A stretch of 64,000 bases of DNA from NCBI GenBank assembly GCA_035293765.1, contig DATGMF010000056.1, forward strand, positions 263,162-327,161, given 5' to 3'. The stretch is from DASRHT01 sp035293765 (GTDB taxonomy: Bacteria; Chloroflexota; Ktedonobacteria; Ktedonobacterales; Ktedonobacteraceae). Position numbers and translations under genes: made by a program. Below the pieces are notes generated by a model. The model was given only the letters and a program-made list of their open reading frames with translations. It had not been told where the DNA came from and searched no databases. Below are positions 8,203 to 15,493 of the stretch, one piece after another; position 1 is the first letter of the stretch, and every line of letters begins with the position of its first letter.

Positions 8203-8246
8203 TTATCCACAAGTTATCCACCGAACTGCAAAAAATTGGTGGATAA
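8203..8246. promoter_or_regulatory. cluster of three DnaA-box-like sites upstream of mraZ
   Basis: TTATCCACA, a perfect match to the DnaA box consensus TTATNCACA, is at 8203-8211. TTATCCACC (one mismatch) follows in tandem at 8214-8222, and the same 9-mer occurs inverted at 8238-8246. Three sites in 44 bp are very unlikely by chance. They lie ~30 bp upstream of the putative mraZ -10 region. The remaining upstream part of the 439-bp gap (7987-8202) is AT-rich, with no recognised gene. Confidence 0.7.
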
Positions 8247-8275
8247 TACTCTTTCCTTAAATGCCAAAGAAGTGT

Positions 8276-8323
8276 TACAATGAAGTGGGGAAAAGTGGGG
8301 AATTTTGGGGAGATAAGATGGGG
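8276..8323 (+). promoter_or_regulatory. mraZ promoter -10 and phased MraZ boxes
   Basis: A -10-like TACAAT at 8276-8281 is followed at once by TGGGG repeats starting at 8286, 8296 and 8306 (exactly 10-bp period) and a fourth at 8319. MraZ proteins are known to bind TGGGN direct repeats separated by 5 nt in front of their own operon. This array has that geometry and should be the autoregulatory operator of the dcw cluster. No strong -35 is visible, in keeping with a regulated promoter. Confidence 0.75.
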
Positions 8324-8425
8324 AAGGGGGAGAATAGGTGAGGCGGACCAGGACAAGGGGGATCGACTGGAAGTGCTTCACAGGGGAAACCAGGCAGACT
8401 CAACAATTAAGAAAGCACGGCTGTT

Positions 8426-8833
8426 ATGTTTCTTGGTGAATACGAACACACGATTGACGTAAAAGGGCGCATGGCTATTCCGGCCAAGTTTCGCGCCCAG
8501 ATGGATCGTGGTGCCGTAATTAGCAAGGGCATGGGGGCCTGTTTATCGGTGTATACGATGGAACGCTGGGAGGAGAAATCGCGGGATCTGGTGGCGGGCA
8601 TGTCAAGTGATGAATTACGGGACTTTGAGCGGAGAGTGTATCCCAGCGCCAGCGAGGTTGAGCTGGATGGGCAGGGGAGGATCGTTATTCCTGCGAAGTT
8701 GCGGGCTTATGCAAATTTAGAAAATGAAGTGACCATAGCGGGTGTGCGCGATCATTTTGAAATCTGGGACCGTACCGCCTGGCAGACGTATCAGGAACGG
8801 CTGGATGCTGAGGGGGGTAGGATTCCCTTCTAA
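8426..8833 (+). CDS. mraZ: MraZ transcriptional regulator of the dcw cluster
   Basis: The 135-aa protein has two AbrB-like MraZ repeats. The first is MFLGEYEHTIDVKGRMAIPAKFR (residues 1-50). The second is EVELDGQGRIVIPAKLRAYANLENEV (about 75-115). Each carries the DxxGR(x)xIPxxxR signature that forms the DNA-binding ring of the oligomer. MraZ binds TGGGN repeats in its own promoter and modulates division gene expression. Such repeats are present at 8286-8323. It is the first gene of the cluster, 38 bp before rsmH. Confidence 0.96.
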   Translation: MFLGEYEHTIDVKGRMAIPAKFRAQMDRGAVISKGMGACLSVYTMERWEEKSRDLVAGMSSDELRDFERRVYPSASEVELDGQGRIVIPAKLRAYANLENEVTIAGVRDHFEIWDRTAWQTYQERLDAEGGRIPF

Positions 8834-8871
8834 TAAATATTCAGGTGAAGGCGCTAGATTAAATTTTTCTG

Positions 8872-9828
8872 ATGAATATCGAACATACGCTGCATGTTCC
8901 AGTGATGCTGGATGAGGTTTTGAAATTTCTTCAACCCGGGCCGGGGGGTCATTATATCGATGGCACACTTGGAGGAGGAGGGCATACCGCCGCAATCCTT
9001 GAGCGTTCGGCCCCTGATGGGAAGGTGCTGGGAATCGATGCTGATACTCAGGCGTTGGAGCGGGTGAGGATGCGACTCTCGACTGTTCTGCGCGCTGGGC
9101 GGCTGGTACTGGCTCACGGCAACTTTGCTGAACTGGCCCATATCGCCGCTGAGGCGGGGTTTGTCGCGGTCCAGGGAGTCTTGCTTGATCTGGGCTTCTC
9201 ATCTGACCAGATGGAAGATCCACTGCGCGGGTTCTCTTTTAGCGCCGATGGTCCTCTGGATATGCGTCTCGATCAGTCGCTGGCAGTCTCGGCGGCGGAT
9301 CTGGTCAATAGTGCCGACGAACAGGAACTGGCCGATATTTTCTGGCGTTATGGCGAGGAGACGCGCTCGCGACAGATCGCAAGACGCATCGTGCGTGAGC
9401 GGGCCAGGGAGGCGATTATGCACACTGCACAACTGGCAAAGCTGGCGGCAGCAGGAGTTCCATACAAGCCCGGGGCGATCCATCCGGCGACTCGTGTGTT
9501 TCAAGCACTGCGCATAGCTGTCAACCATGAACTGGAGCACCTGGAAGCGGCCCTGCCTCAGATATTAGAGGTGCTGAGAGGTGGTGCGGGAAGAATGGTG
9601 ATTATCTCCTTCCATTCTCTGGAAGATCGTATAGTCAAAGAGTTTATGCGGCGTGAGGCTACCGATTGCCTCTGCCCTCCACGTACTCCTGTATGCATCT
9701 GTGGTCATAAAGCGAGCTTGCGGCTGCTGACGCGCAAGCCGGTGATGCCGACCGCTCAGGAGATTGAGCATAACCCGCGCGCTCGCAGCGCCAGGCTGCG
9801 AGCGGCTGAAATAATCGTTGGAGCGTAG
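8872..9828 (+). CDS. rsmH: 16S rRNA (cytosine(1402)-N(4))-methyltransferase
   Basis: RsmH (formerly MraW), 318 aa, methylates N4 of C1402 in 16S rRNA. The N-terminal HVPVMLDEVL, the SAM-binding YIDGTLGGGGHTAAIL, the acidic LGIDAD, the LDLGFSSDQM motif and the C-terminal IISFHSLEDRIVKEFMR are all canonical. A Cys-rich stretch (DCLCPPRTPVCICGHKA) occupies the usual position. The gene follows mraZ, as in most dcw clusters. The ribosome site is weak, but the family N-terminus supports the ATG at 8872. Confidence 0.96.
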   Translation: MNIEHTLHVPVMLDEVLKFLQPGPGGHYIDGTLGGGGHTAAILERSAPDGKVLGIDADTQALERVRMRLSTVLRAGRLVLAHGNFAELAHIAAEAGFVAVQGVLLDLGFSSDQMEDPLRGFSFSADGPLDMRLDQSLAVSAADLVNSADEQELADIFWRYGEETRSRQIARRIVRERAREAIMHTAQLAKLAAAGVPYKPGAIHPATRVFQALRIAVNHELEHLEAALPQILEVLRGGAGRMVIISFHSLEDRIVKEFMRREATDCLCPPRTPVCICGHKASLRLLTRKPVMPTAQEIEHNPRARSARLRAAEIIVGA

Positions 9829-9841
9829 CGCGTCATGTGTA

Positions 9842-9939
9842 TTTCAGTATCCTCAAGCGGATCGTGAGAACTACCAACTCCCGCCGCCTCTCTTGAGGGA
9901 AAGTCTACCGTCGAGTCCGAAAATGTCAAGTGGAAATGT
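9842..9939 (+). repeat. interspersed ~100-bp repeat, copy A
   Basis: This stretch between rsmH and the ftsL-like gene starts TTTCAGTATCCTCAAGCGG and ends AATGTCAAGTGGAAATG. It is clearly related to 10466-10568, to 42416-42519 and to the reverse complement of 29829-29927. The outer segments CCTCAA and TTGAGGG can pair as a stem. No protein is encoded. Confidence 0.8.
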
Positions 9940-10017
9940 AGGAGGATATGGCTATAGGTCCATCATCGTTCGGTCTGGTTGTAACTGGTTGCCCACTAAC
10001 TGGTAAGGAACAGTCGC

Positions 10018-10422
10018 ATGAATAACCTGAAAGATCGCATCGGCGCTTCCGATATGAGCTTGCTGAAACCAATGATGGTCGCGAAAAGGCGGCGGATGTA
10101 CCCATTGTTCTTTCATATGGGACCGGTCGCGTTGTGCATCACCAGCGTGCTACTGATAGCGCTCATGGCGGTGCTCTACCTGAGCCAGCTTGGTCAGGCG
10201 GTATCCGCTAATCAGCAGTTGCAAGATATTCATGCGCAGCAGGCAACGTTGCAGCGGCAGAACCAGGATTTGATGGATATCATTGCCCAGGAACAGTCTC
10301 CTGCTTATATCGCGGACAATGCCAAAAAACTGGGGTTGGTACCGGCTGAACCTCAGCTTGTGCAGGTAGTGACCGTGCCCAAACTGAGGCCCATTAAGGA
10401 TAATGGTCATATTCAGCCTTGA
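10018..10422 (+). CDS. ftsL: FtsL/DivIC-like septum protein
   Basis: A 134-aa bitopic membrane protein. It has a basic cytoplasmic N-terminus (MVAKRRRMYP), one transmembrane helix at about residues 38-60 (VALCITSVLLIALMAVLYL), then an extracytoplasmic Gln-rich heptad coiled coil (ANQQLQDIHAQQATLQRQNQ). The tail YIADNAKKLGLVPAEP is the hallmark of FtsL/DivIC septum-initiation proteins. Family members form the FtsL-FtsB-FtsQ complex that activates FtsW-FtsI. The position between rsmH and ftsI is the usual ftsL slot. AAGGAA before the ATG is the ribosome site. Assignment to FtsL rather than DivIC rests on position. Confidence 0.8.
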   Translation: MNNLKDRIGASDMSLLKPMMVAKRRRMYPLFFHMGPVALCITSVLLIALMAVLYLSQLGQAVSANQQLQDIHAQQATLQRQNQDLMDIIAQEQSPAYIADNAKKLGLVPAEPQLVQVVTVPKLRPIKDNGHIQP

Positions 10423-10465
10423 AAAGATGAGGGCGATACGGCAAATAGTGTACATATGTAGCTAG

Positions 10466-10568
10466 TTTTCAGTACCCTCAAATGGAGTCGAGATAGCTAT
10501 CAGCTCACGCCCCTCCCTTGAGGGGGAGTGTAGACATCGAACCCGAAAATGTCAAGTGGAAATGCACT
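10466..10568 (+). repeat. interspersed ~100-bp repeat, copy B
   Basis: A second copy of the element, between the ftsL-like gene and ftsI. It has the clearest stem, CCCTCAA near the left end with TTGAGGG about 40 bp later, and ends GTCAAGTGGAAATGCACT. The ftsI ribosome site AAAGGAGG follows immediately. Confidence 0.82.
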
Positions 10569-10582
10569 AAAGGAGGCAAGAG

Positions 10583-12331
10583 ATGAGCGCGGAGCTAAGA
10601 CGTGCGCGCAATCGGCAAATGGTCATCTTCTTGCTGGTATGTATTGCCATGGTGGGGTTGCTGGGAAGGCTGTATTACTGGCAGGTGCTGCAATCGCAGA
10701 GCGGTTATCGCCTGGCGCAAATGGCTGATGCCGAGCATATCCAAAACCAGATCTTGAATGCGCCTAGAGGACTGATTTATGATGCGCAGGGTCATATTCT
10801 GGCGACCAACGTTGTGCGCGACGATGTCTATATTGAGCCAATCCAGTTTGGGGTAGATCATCCCGATAGCGATAGTTTTCAGGCTGATCTGCAACGGCAG
10901 GCGCATGCGCTGCACCAGATATTGCCCGATGTCGGTGAGGATGAGCTGATAAAGGATTTTACCTCTGGCAGAGCAGCCGTACGGATTGCCGGGCCGATAG
11001 ATCCGTCTCAGAGCCAGCAATTGCGCGGGCTGCACTTGCCGGATATCTTTCTTGAGCCGCGCACCTGGCGCATCTATCCAGGAGGCGAGCTGGCAGCGCA
11101 GATTCTGGGCTACGTGCAGGATGGTCAGGGGGTATACGGCATTGAAGGAAAGTACAACACGCTTTTGGCAGGCAAGCCTGGCAGCTTCACCGCCGAGACC
11201 GATTTGAACGGCAACCCTTTAACCGTTGGCGCCAGTTCGGGCCAGCAAGCCATCAATGGCGCGGATATCACGCTGACCATTGATAGCTCTATCCAGTATC
11301 TGGTGCAAACGGCTCTGGCCGACACCGTGAAGGCGCAGGGCGCTCAGAGTGGCACCGTCGTTGTGGTGAACGTGCATACCGGCGCGATAGTCGCGATGGC
11401 GGGCGCGCCGACCTTCGATCCGAACCATTATGGCGACTACGCCAGTCAGAAAGGATGCCTGGGGAGAGAAGATGTGTACTTCAATCCGGCCCTGTATTGT
11501 GATTATGAGCCTGGCTCGACAATGAAGGCGGTAACAATGGCGGCGGCCCTGGATCAGGGGTTGATCACGCCGAATACCACCATTCAGGACCCTGGCTACG
11601 TCACTTTTAACGATGCCAGCCTGGTAACGAACTGGGATAACAAAGGCTATGGGACCGAGACCATGACCGAGGTGCTGGAGCATTCCGCCAATGTTGGTGC
11701 AGCCCTCGTTGCCCATACGATTCTAGGGCCGGATCGCTACTATCCGTACCTGGCGCGTTTTGGCTTTGGACAGCGCACCAATATCGCCGACCCTGAAACG
11801 GCGGGGAGCTATCGTACCAATCAATCTGCGGGCTGGTCGCCCACGGATTTAACCCGGCAAGCCTTTGGGCAGGCAATTGTGGCGACGCCGCTTCAGGTAG
11901 CGATGGCATATCAGGCCATTGCCAACGGAGGCGTGATGATGCGGCCCTATGTGGTGGCAGGCATTAATGATAACGGCCATGTGACCAATATTCAGCCGAC
12001 GGTGGAGCGCAGGGTGATCAGCGAGGATGCGGCGCATCAACTGGTGGGGATGCTAGAGCATGCAGCAGCCGACGGCTATGCCAAGCCCGCGACCTTTCCG
12101 GGCTACAGCATTGCCGCCAAAACGGGTACAGCGACAACCCAGGGAATCTCGGATGATCAGACGGAGGCTTCCGTTGCCGGTTTCTTACCGGCATCGAATC
12201 CCCAGTTTGTCATCCTGGTGAAGATAGATAGGCCACAGTCCATTTTTGGATCAACTGCTGCCGCGCCTCTCTGGAAGGCTATCGCGCAGCAGTTGATGTG
12301 GCGTTATAGTATTGCGCCCGATCAGCCTTGA
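10583..12331 (+). CDS. ftsI: penicillin-binding protein 2 / FtsI-type transpeptidase
   Basis: This 582-aa class B penicillin-binding protein cross-links septal peptidoglycan. It has a short cytoplasmic N-terminus, one membrane anchor at about residues 12-35, and a dimerisation/pedestal domain containing APRGLIYDAQG. The transpeptidase domain has active-site S312-T-M-K315, S368-A-N370 and K513-T-G515. No PASTA domains are present. AAAGGAGG lies 7 bp before the ATG. The gene follows ftsL, and its partner glycosyltransferase FtsW lies two genes downstream. An unusual Cys pair (GC at ~291 and YC at ~306) brackets the loop before the active Ser. Confidence 0.95.
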   Translation: MSAELRRARNRQMVIFLLVCIAMVGLLGRLYYWQVLQSQSGYRLAQMADAEHIQNQILNAPRGLIYDAQGHILATNVVRDDVYIEPIQFGVDHPDSDSFQADLQRQAHALHQILPDVGEDELIKDFTSGRAAVRIAGPIDPSQSQQLRGLHLPDIFLEPRTWRIYPGGELAAQILGYVQDGQGVYGIEGKYNTLLAGKPGSFTAETDLNGNPLTVGASSGQQAINGADITLTIDSSIQYLVQTALADTVKAQGAQSGTVVVVNVHTGAIVAMAGAPTFDPNHYGDYASQKGCLGREDVYFNPALYCDYEPGSTMKAVTMAAALDQGLITPNTTIQDPGYVTFNDASLVTNWDNKGYGTETMTEVLEHSANVGAALVAHTILGPDRYYPYLARFGFGQRTNIADPETAGSYRTNQSAGWSPTDLTRQAFGQAIVATPLQVAMAYQAIANGGVMMRPYVVAGINDNGHVTNIQPTVERRVISEDAAHQLVGMLEHAAADGYAKPATFPGYSIAAKTGTATTQGISDDQTEASVAGFLPASNPQFVILVKIDRPQSIFGSTAAAPLWKAIAQQLMWRYSIAPDQP

Positions 12332-12364
12332 TACTCAAGGAAAACATTTGATAAGAGGTATGTG

Positions 12365-12658
12365 ATGCAAGAAGAGAAGGGAAAGGAGCCTCTGTCAGCT
12401 CAATCCGAGTTGAGCCCGGTCTGGCAGGAACTCCTGGGTGGCCGTGTCAATGATCCAACTGCTTCTGGAGAAATGGGAATACCGGTGCTTGAGAGCGATC
12501 CCTGGCGGGAGTTGCTGCGTGAGCATGGCGTCGAGATTATTGATCTGCAAAAAATGCACTTGCAAATAAGCGATCAGGATGTTGAAGAGGCGCTCCAGAT
12601 TATGCGGGAGCAGGCGGATAGTTGTCAGGATGGGCAGGACCCTCCAACCCGTGTGTAG
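12365..12658 (+). CDS. small acidic protein of unknown function in dcw cluster
   Basis: A 97-aa, acidic, soluble protein that I do not recognise. Predicted secondary structure is mostly helical (SPVWQELLGG, DPWRELLREHGVEIIDL, DQDVEEALQIMREQ). No membrane segment, signal peptide or cysteine motif is visible. AGAGG six bases before the ATG at 12365 favours that start over the in-frame GTG at 12362. It sits between ftsI and ftsW, where other bacteria carry murE, murF, mraY and murD. Tight packing and shared strand suggest co-expression with division genes. It could be a lineage-specific division accessory, but this is inference. Confidence 0.65.
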   Translation: MQEEKGKEPLSAQSELSPVWQELLGGRVNDPTASGEMGIPVLESDPWRELLREHGVEIIDLQKMHLQISDQDVEEALQIMREQADSCQDGQDPPTRV

Positions 12659-12746
12659 GGCTTGCCCTTACCCAGGGACTAATGATAAAGGCAGGTTTTA
12701 CCGACCAGGAATAATTTAAATTAGCACTTATGAGGATGCAAAAGCG

Positions 12747-14255
12747 GTGAAAAAAGGACGACGGCAGGATCAGCTTCCGCCAATTGTGCGTTCCCCCGCG
12801 CTAGAAGCGGTCGAGCGCCAACCGCGAGGAAGCAGGCAGAGCGAGCGTAACGCGAACCAATCTATGGCCCGGCGACGTAACATCGGGACCAGTAGAGTAA
12901 GTTTCGCTGTGGAAGATACGCTGGTGCGGCCCGTCGCGCCCAGAAAGAGCTTGAAGCCTCTGAGTACTAGAGTACGACAGCGCACGGGCTTGACCGCCAG
13001 TTGGCGTAGTCGCGTGGCGGCTCCATCGCCGCTGCCCGTCGAGGCTATCAGCCAGGAGGAGCAGAAGAAGCTGGCAGAACTGGAGATGCGCCTGCCGCGC
13101 GTGGCGGGTAGGATCGATTCCTGGCTGCTGGTGACCGTGCTGGCTCTGCTCTGCATTGGCCTGGTCATGGTCTATAGCGCGAGCTCGTTTATCGCGGCCC
13201 GCTACTATGGGGACCCGGCGTACTTTTTTCTGAAGCAACTGCTGTGGGCGTTGATAGGGGTGGCCGTCATGCTGGTGACGATGCGCATCGATTACCGGCA
13301 CTGGCGTCGCGTCTCGCTGTTCGGGCTGATCATTGTGCTGCCCTTGCTGGTTGTCGTCTTGCTGGTCGGTACGAGCGCCTATGGGGCTTCGCGCTGGCTG
13401 GCCTTCGGCTCGTTCTTCTCGTTCCAGCCGAGCGAACTGGCGAAGCTGGTGCTGGCCCTGTATATCGCGGACTGGTTGGCGCGCAAAGGGAATCAGGTGG
13501 GGACATTTCTCTACGGACTGGCTCCATTTGTGATCCTGGTCGGCGTAATCCTGGGGTTGGTCTTGCTGGAGAACGATATGGGGACCGCGATCATTATCGC
13601 GGGTCTGGCAACAGCGATGTTCTTCACAGCCGGAGCAAATATTATCCAGTTTCTGCTGGCAATGGGCTGCGGCGGCTTGATTTTCCTGTCGCAGGCGTTC
13701 AAGGGCTATCGCGCGGCTCGCTGGGACTTTCTGGACCCGTTTAAACATATCACAAGCACCAACTTGCAGTTGTATCAATCGTTGTTGGCGCTGGGATCGG
13801 GCGGCTGGTTGGGTCTGGGGTTGGGGGCGAGCCGCGAGAAGGCTGGATACCTGCCGTTGCCATATATCGACTCGATTTTCGCGGTGATTGGCGAGGAATT
13901 GGGATTTATTGGCGCGGCTCTGATCGTCATCCTGTTTATGTTTTTGGCCTTTCGCGGTTTCCGCCTGGCGCGGCGCACGCAGGATGTCTATGGGGCGTTA
14001 TTGTCAACCGGTATTACGACCTGGTTGATATTGCAAGTAGTGATTAATATTGGCTCTACTACCGGCTCGATCCCGTACACCGGGGTGCCGCTGCCGTTCA
14101 TTAGCTTTGGGGGTTCCTCCCTGGTGATCTCGCTGGCGGCCGTCGGGGTGTTGCTCAATATCTCGCGCTATATCCAGGAGCCGGAAACTCCAGCTCTCTC
14201 AAGAGATATTATTACGAAAACGTTAAGCACGAAAAAGTTGAAAAAGAAGGTGTAG
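12747..14255 (+). CDS. ftsW: FtsW/RodA-family peptidoglycan glycosyltransferase
   Basis: The 502-aa SEDS polymerase has a long, very basic, disordered cytoplasmic N-terminus of ~120 residues. About ten membrane helices follow (first VTVLALLCIGLVMVYSAS). SEDS signatures include WLAFGSFFSFQPSELAK, LLENDMGTAI, YLPLPYIDSIFAVIGEELGF and the C-terminal TGVPLPFISFGGSSL. It polymerises lipid II glycan strands with its cognate class B PBP, here the upstream ftsI. The start is GTG with GAGG upstream. The basic N-terminal extension is much longer than the usual ~20-50 residues. Confidence 0.94.
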   Translation: MKKGRRQDQLPPIVRSPALEAVERQPRGSRQSERNANQSMARRRNIGTSRVSFAVEDTLVRPVAPRKSLKPLSTRVRQRTGLTASWRSRVAAPSPLPVEAISQEEQKKLAELEMRLPRVAGRIDSWLLVTVLALLCIGLVMVYSASSFIAARYYGDPAYFFLKQLLWALIGVAVMLVTMRIDYRHWRRVSLFGLIIVLPLLVVVLLVGTSAYGASRWLAFGSFFSFQPSELAKLVLALYIADWLARKGNQVGTFLYGLAPFVILVGVILGLVLLENDMGTAIIIAGLATAMFFTAGANIIQFLLAMGCGGLIFLSQAFKGYRAARWDFLDPFKHITSTNLQLYQSLLALGSGGWLGLGLGASREKAGYLPLPYIDSIFAVIGEELGFIGAALIVILFMFLAFRGFRLARRTQDVYGALLSTGITTWLILQVVINIGSTTGSIPYTGVPLPFISFGGSSLVISLAAVGVLLNISRYIQEPETPALSRDIITKTLSTKKLKKKV

Positions 14256-14284
14256 AGGGCAACCGCAAGGGATTGCCCCTACAG
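14256..14284 (+). repeat. short palindromic repeat at the ftsW-murG junction
   Basis: This 29-nt segment, immediately after the ftsW stop, contains GGGCAA and TTGCCC arms. It is identical to 18127-18155, which lies inside ftsQ. It resembles dispersed REP-like elements. Confidence 0.7.
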
Positions 14285-14335
14285 GCGCGACAACAGCGTT
14301 GGAGTGCGGAAGAATTCAAAGTATGTAGGTTGTGT

Positions 14336-15493
14336 ATGCGAGTCCTGATATCAGGCGGCGGCACCGGAGGGCACATTTATCCGGCTCTGGCGGTGGCGGC
14401 GTGTTTACGAGATGAGTACAACGCCGATATTCTCTATCTCGGCAGTGATGACGGTTTAGAGACCAGGCTAGTCCCTGCTGCCGGGTTTCGTTTCGAGGCG
14501 ATCAAAGCAGGCAAACTGCAACGCTTCGTCTCCTGGCGAACCGTGGCGGGCATAGCGCGTGTGCCCATCGGTATGGTTCAGGCAATAAAAGTCGTACGCA
14601 AATTTCATGCCAATGTAGCGTTTACCAGTGGGGGTTATGTGGCTGTTCCGGCGGGATTGGCAGCGAGACTCAATGGCGTGCCGTTGTTGATGCATCAGCA
14701 GGATGTGCCACCTAACCTCTCAAACAGGTTAATCGCACCCCTGGCGACGCGCATCTCGGTCGCATTTGCAGACTCGCTTCACTACTTTCCCTCGCGGAAA
14801 ACCTTGTTATTGGGCAATCCGATCCGGCAGCCGATTCTGGATGTGCGGCAGAGCACACCGCAGCAAGCGCGTATCACGCTCGGTTTCGCGCCCGATCTGC
14901 CGCTGCTGCTGGTCACCGGTGGCAGCCAGGGAGCGCGGCACCTTAATCAGGTGGTCTGCCAGGCTTTGCCTGAATTGCTCAAGTCCTGCCAGGTGTTGCA
15001 GATCAGCGGCCCCAGGCTCTTTGACGAGACAGGGGCGCTGGCGGCAAGCGCGATAGAGGGGCTGGAGGAGTCGCTGCGACAGCGTTACCGGCTGGTTGCC
15101 TATATGGATGAAGAGATGCCACTGGCTTTACAGGCGGCGGAACTGGTTATCTGTCGCTCCGGCGCTGCAACGCTGAGCGAACTGGCGGTTCTGGGCAAGC
15201 CCAACATCCTGGTACCGTTGCCGCCTGCCATTGGTAGCTCGCCGCAGGAGGCCAACGCGGCAACCTTCGGCAAAAAGCAAGCGGCAGAAGTGATCCGTAA
15301 CGCGGATCTGAAACCCGAATTGCTGGTAGAGCGTGTAAAGTTTATTATAACATCTTCTATCTGCTTGCAAACAATGGCAGAGGCGGTCAAAGATTTCGCG
15401 CAGCCGGAGGCAACGCAGGCAATTGTAGCGACAATCGTCGGGATAGCGGGGCTATCCATGAATACACCGAAGCACGAGGTTAGAAGCATTTGA
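14336..15493 (+). CDS. murG: UDP-N-acetylglucosamine--undecaprenyl-pyrophosphoryl-MurNAc-pentapeptide transferase
   Basis: MurG adds GlcNAc to lipid I to form lipid II at the cytoplasmic membrane face. The 385-aa protein begins MRVLISGGGTGGHIYPAL, the conserved glycine loop. TGGSQGARHLN (second G loop) and CRSGAATLSEL with VPLPPAIGSSPQEANA (UDP-GlcNAc site) follow. I chose the ATG at 14336 because it gives the family N-terminus. The longer frame from 14273 would run through the palindromic repeat. It overlaps murC by 4 bp (TTGA). Confidence 0.94.
   Translation: MRVLISGGGTGGHIYPALAVAACLRDEYNADILYLGSDDGLETRLVPAAGFRFEAIKAGKLQRFVSWRTVAGIARVPIGMVQAIKVVRKFHANVAFTSGGYVAVPAGLAARLNGVPLLMHQQDVPPNLSNRLIAPLATRISVAFADSLHYFPSRKTLLLGNPIRQPILDVRQSTPQQARITLGFAPDLPLLLVTGGSQGARHLNQVVCQALPELLKSCQVLQISGPRLFDETGALAASAIEGLEESLRQRYRLVAYMDEEMPLALQAAELVICRSGAATLSELAVLGKPNILVPLPPAIGSSPQEANAATFGKKQAAEVIRNADLKPELLVERVKFIITSSICLQTMAEAVKDFAQPEATQAIVATIVGIAGLSMNTPKHEVRSI

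Noticed and set aside
8203..8246. Reading the DnaA-box cluster as the chromosomal origin
   Set aside because: No dnaA, dnaN, gyrB or rpmH is near and only three boxes are present. A regulatory site is more likely than oriC.
12801..13778. 325-codon minus-strand frame opposite ftsW
   Set aside because: It is antisense to the conserved SEDS gene, with a composition rich in Gln, Arg and His and no recognisable fold.
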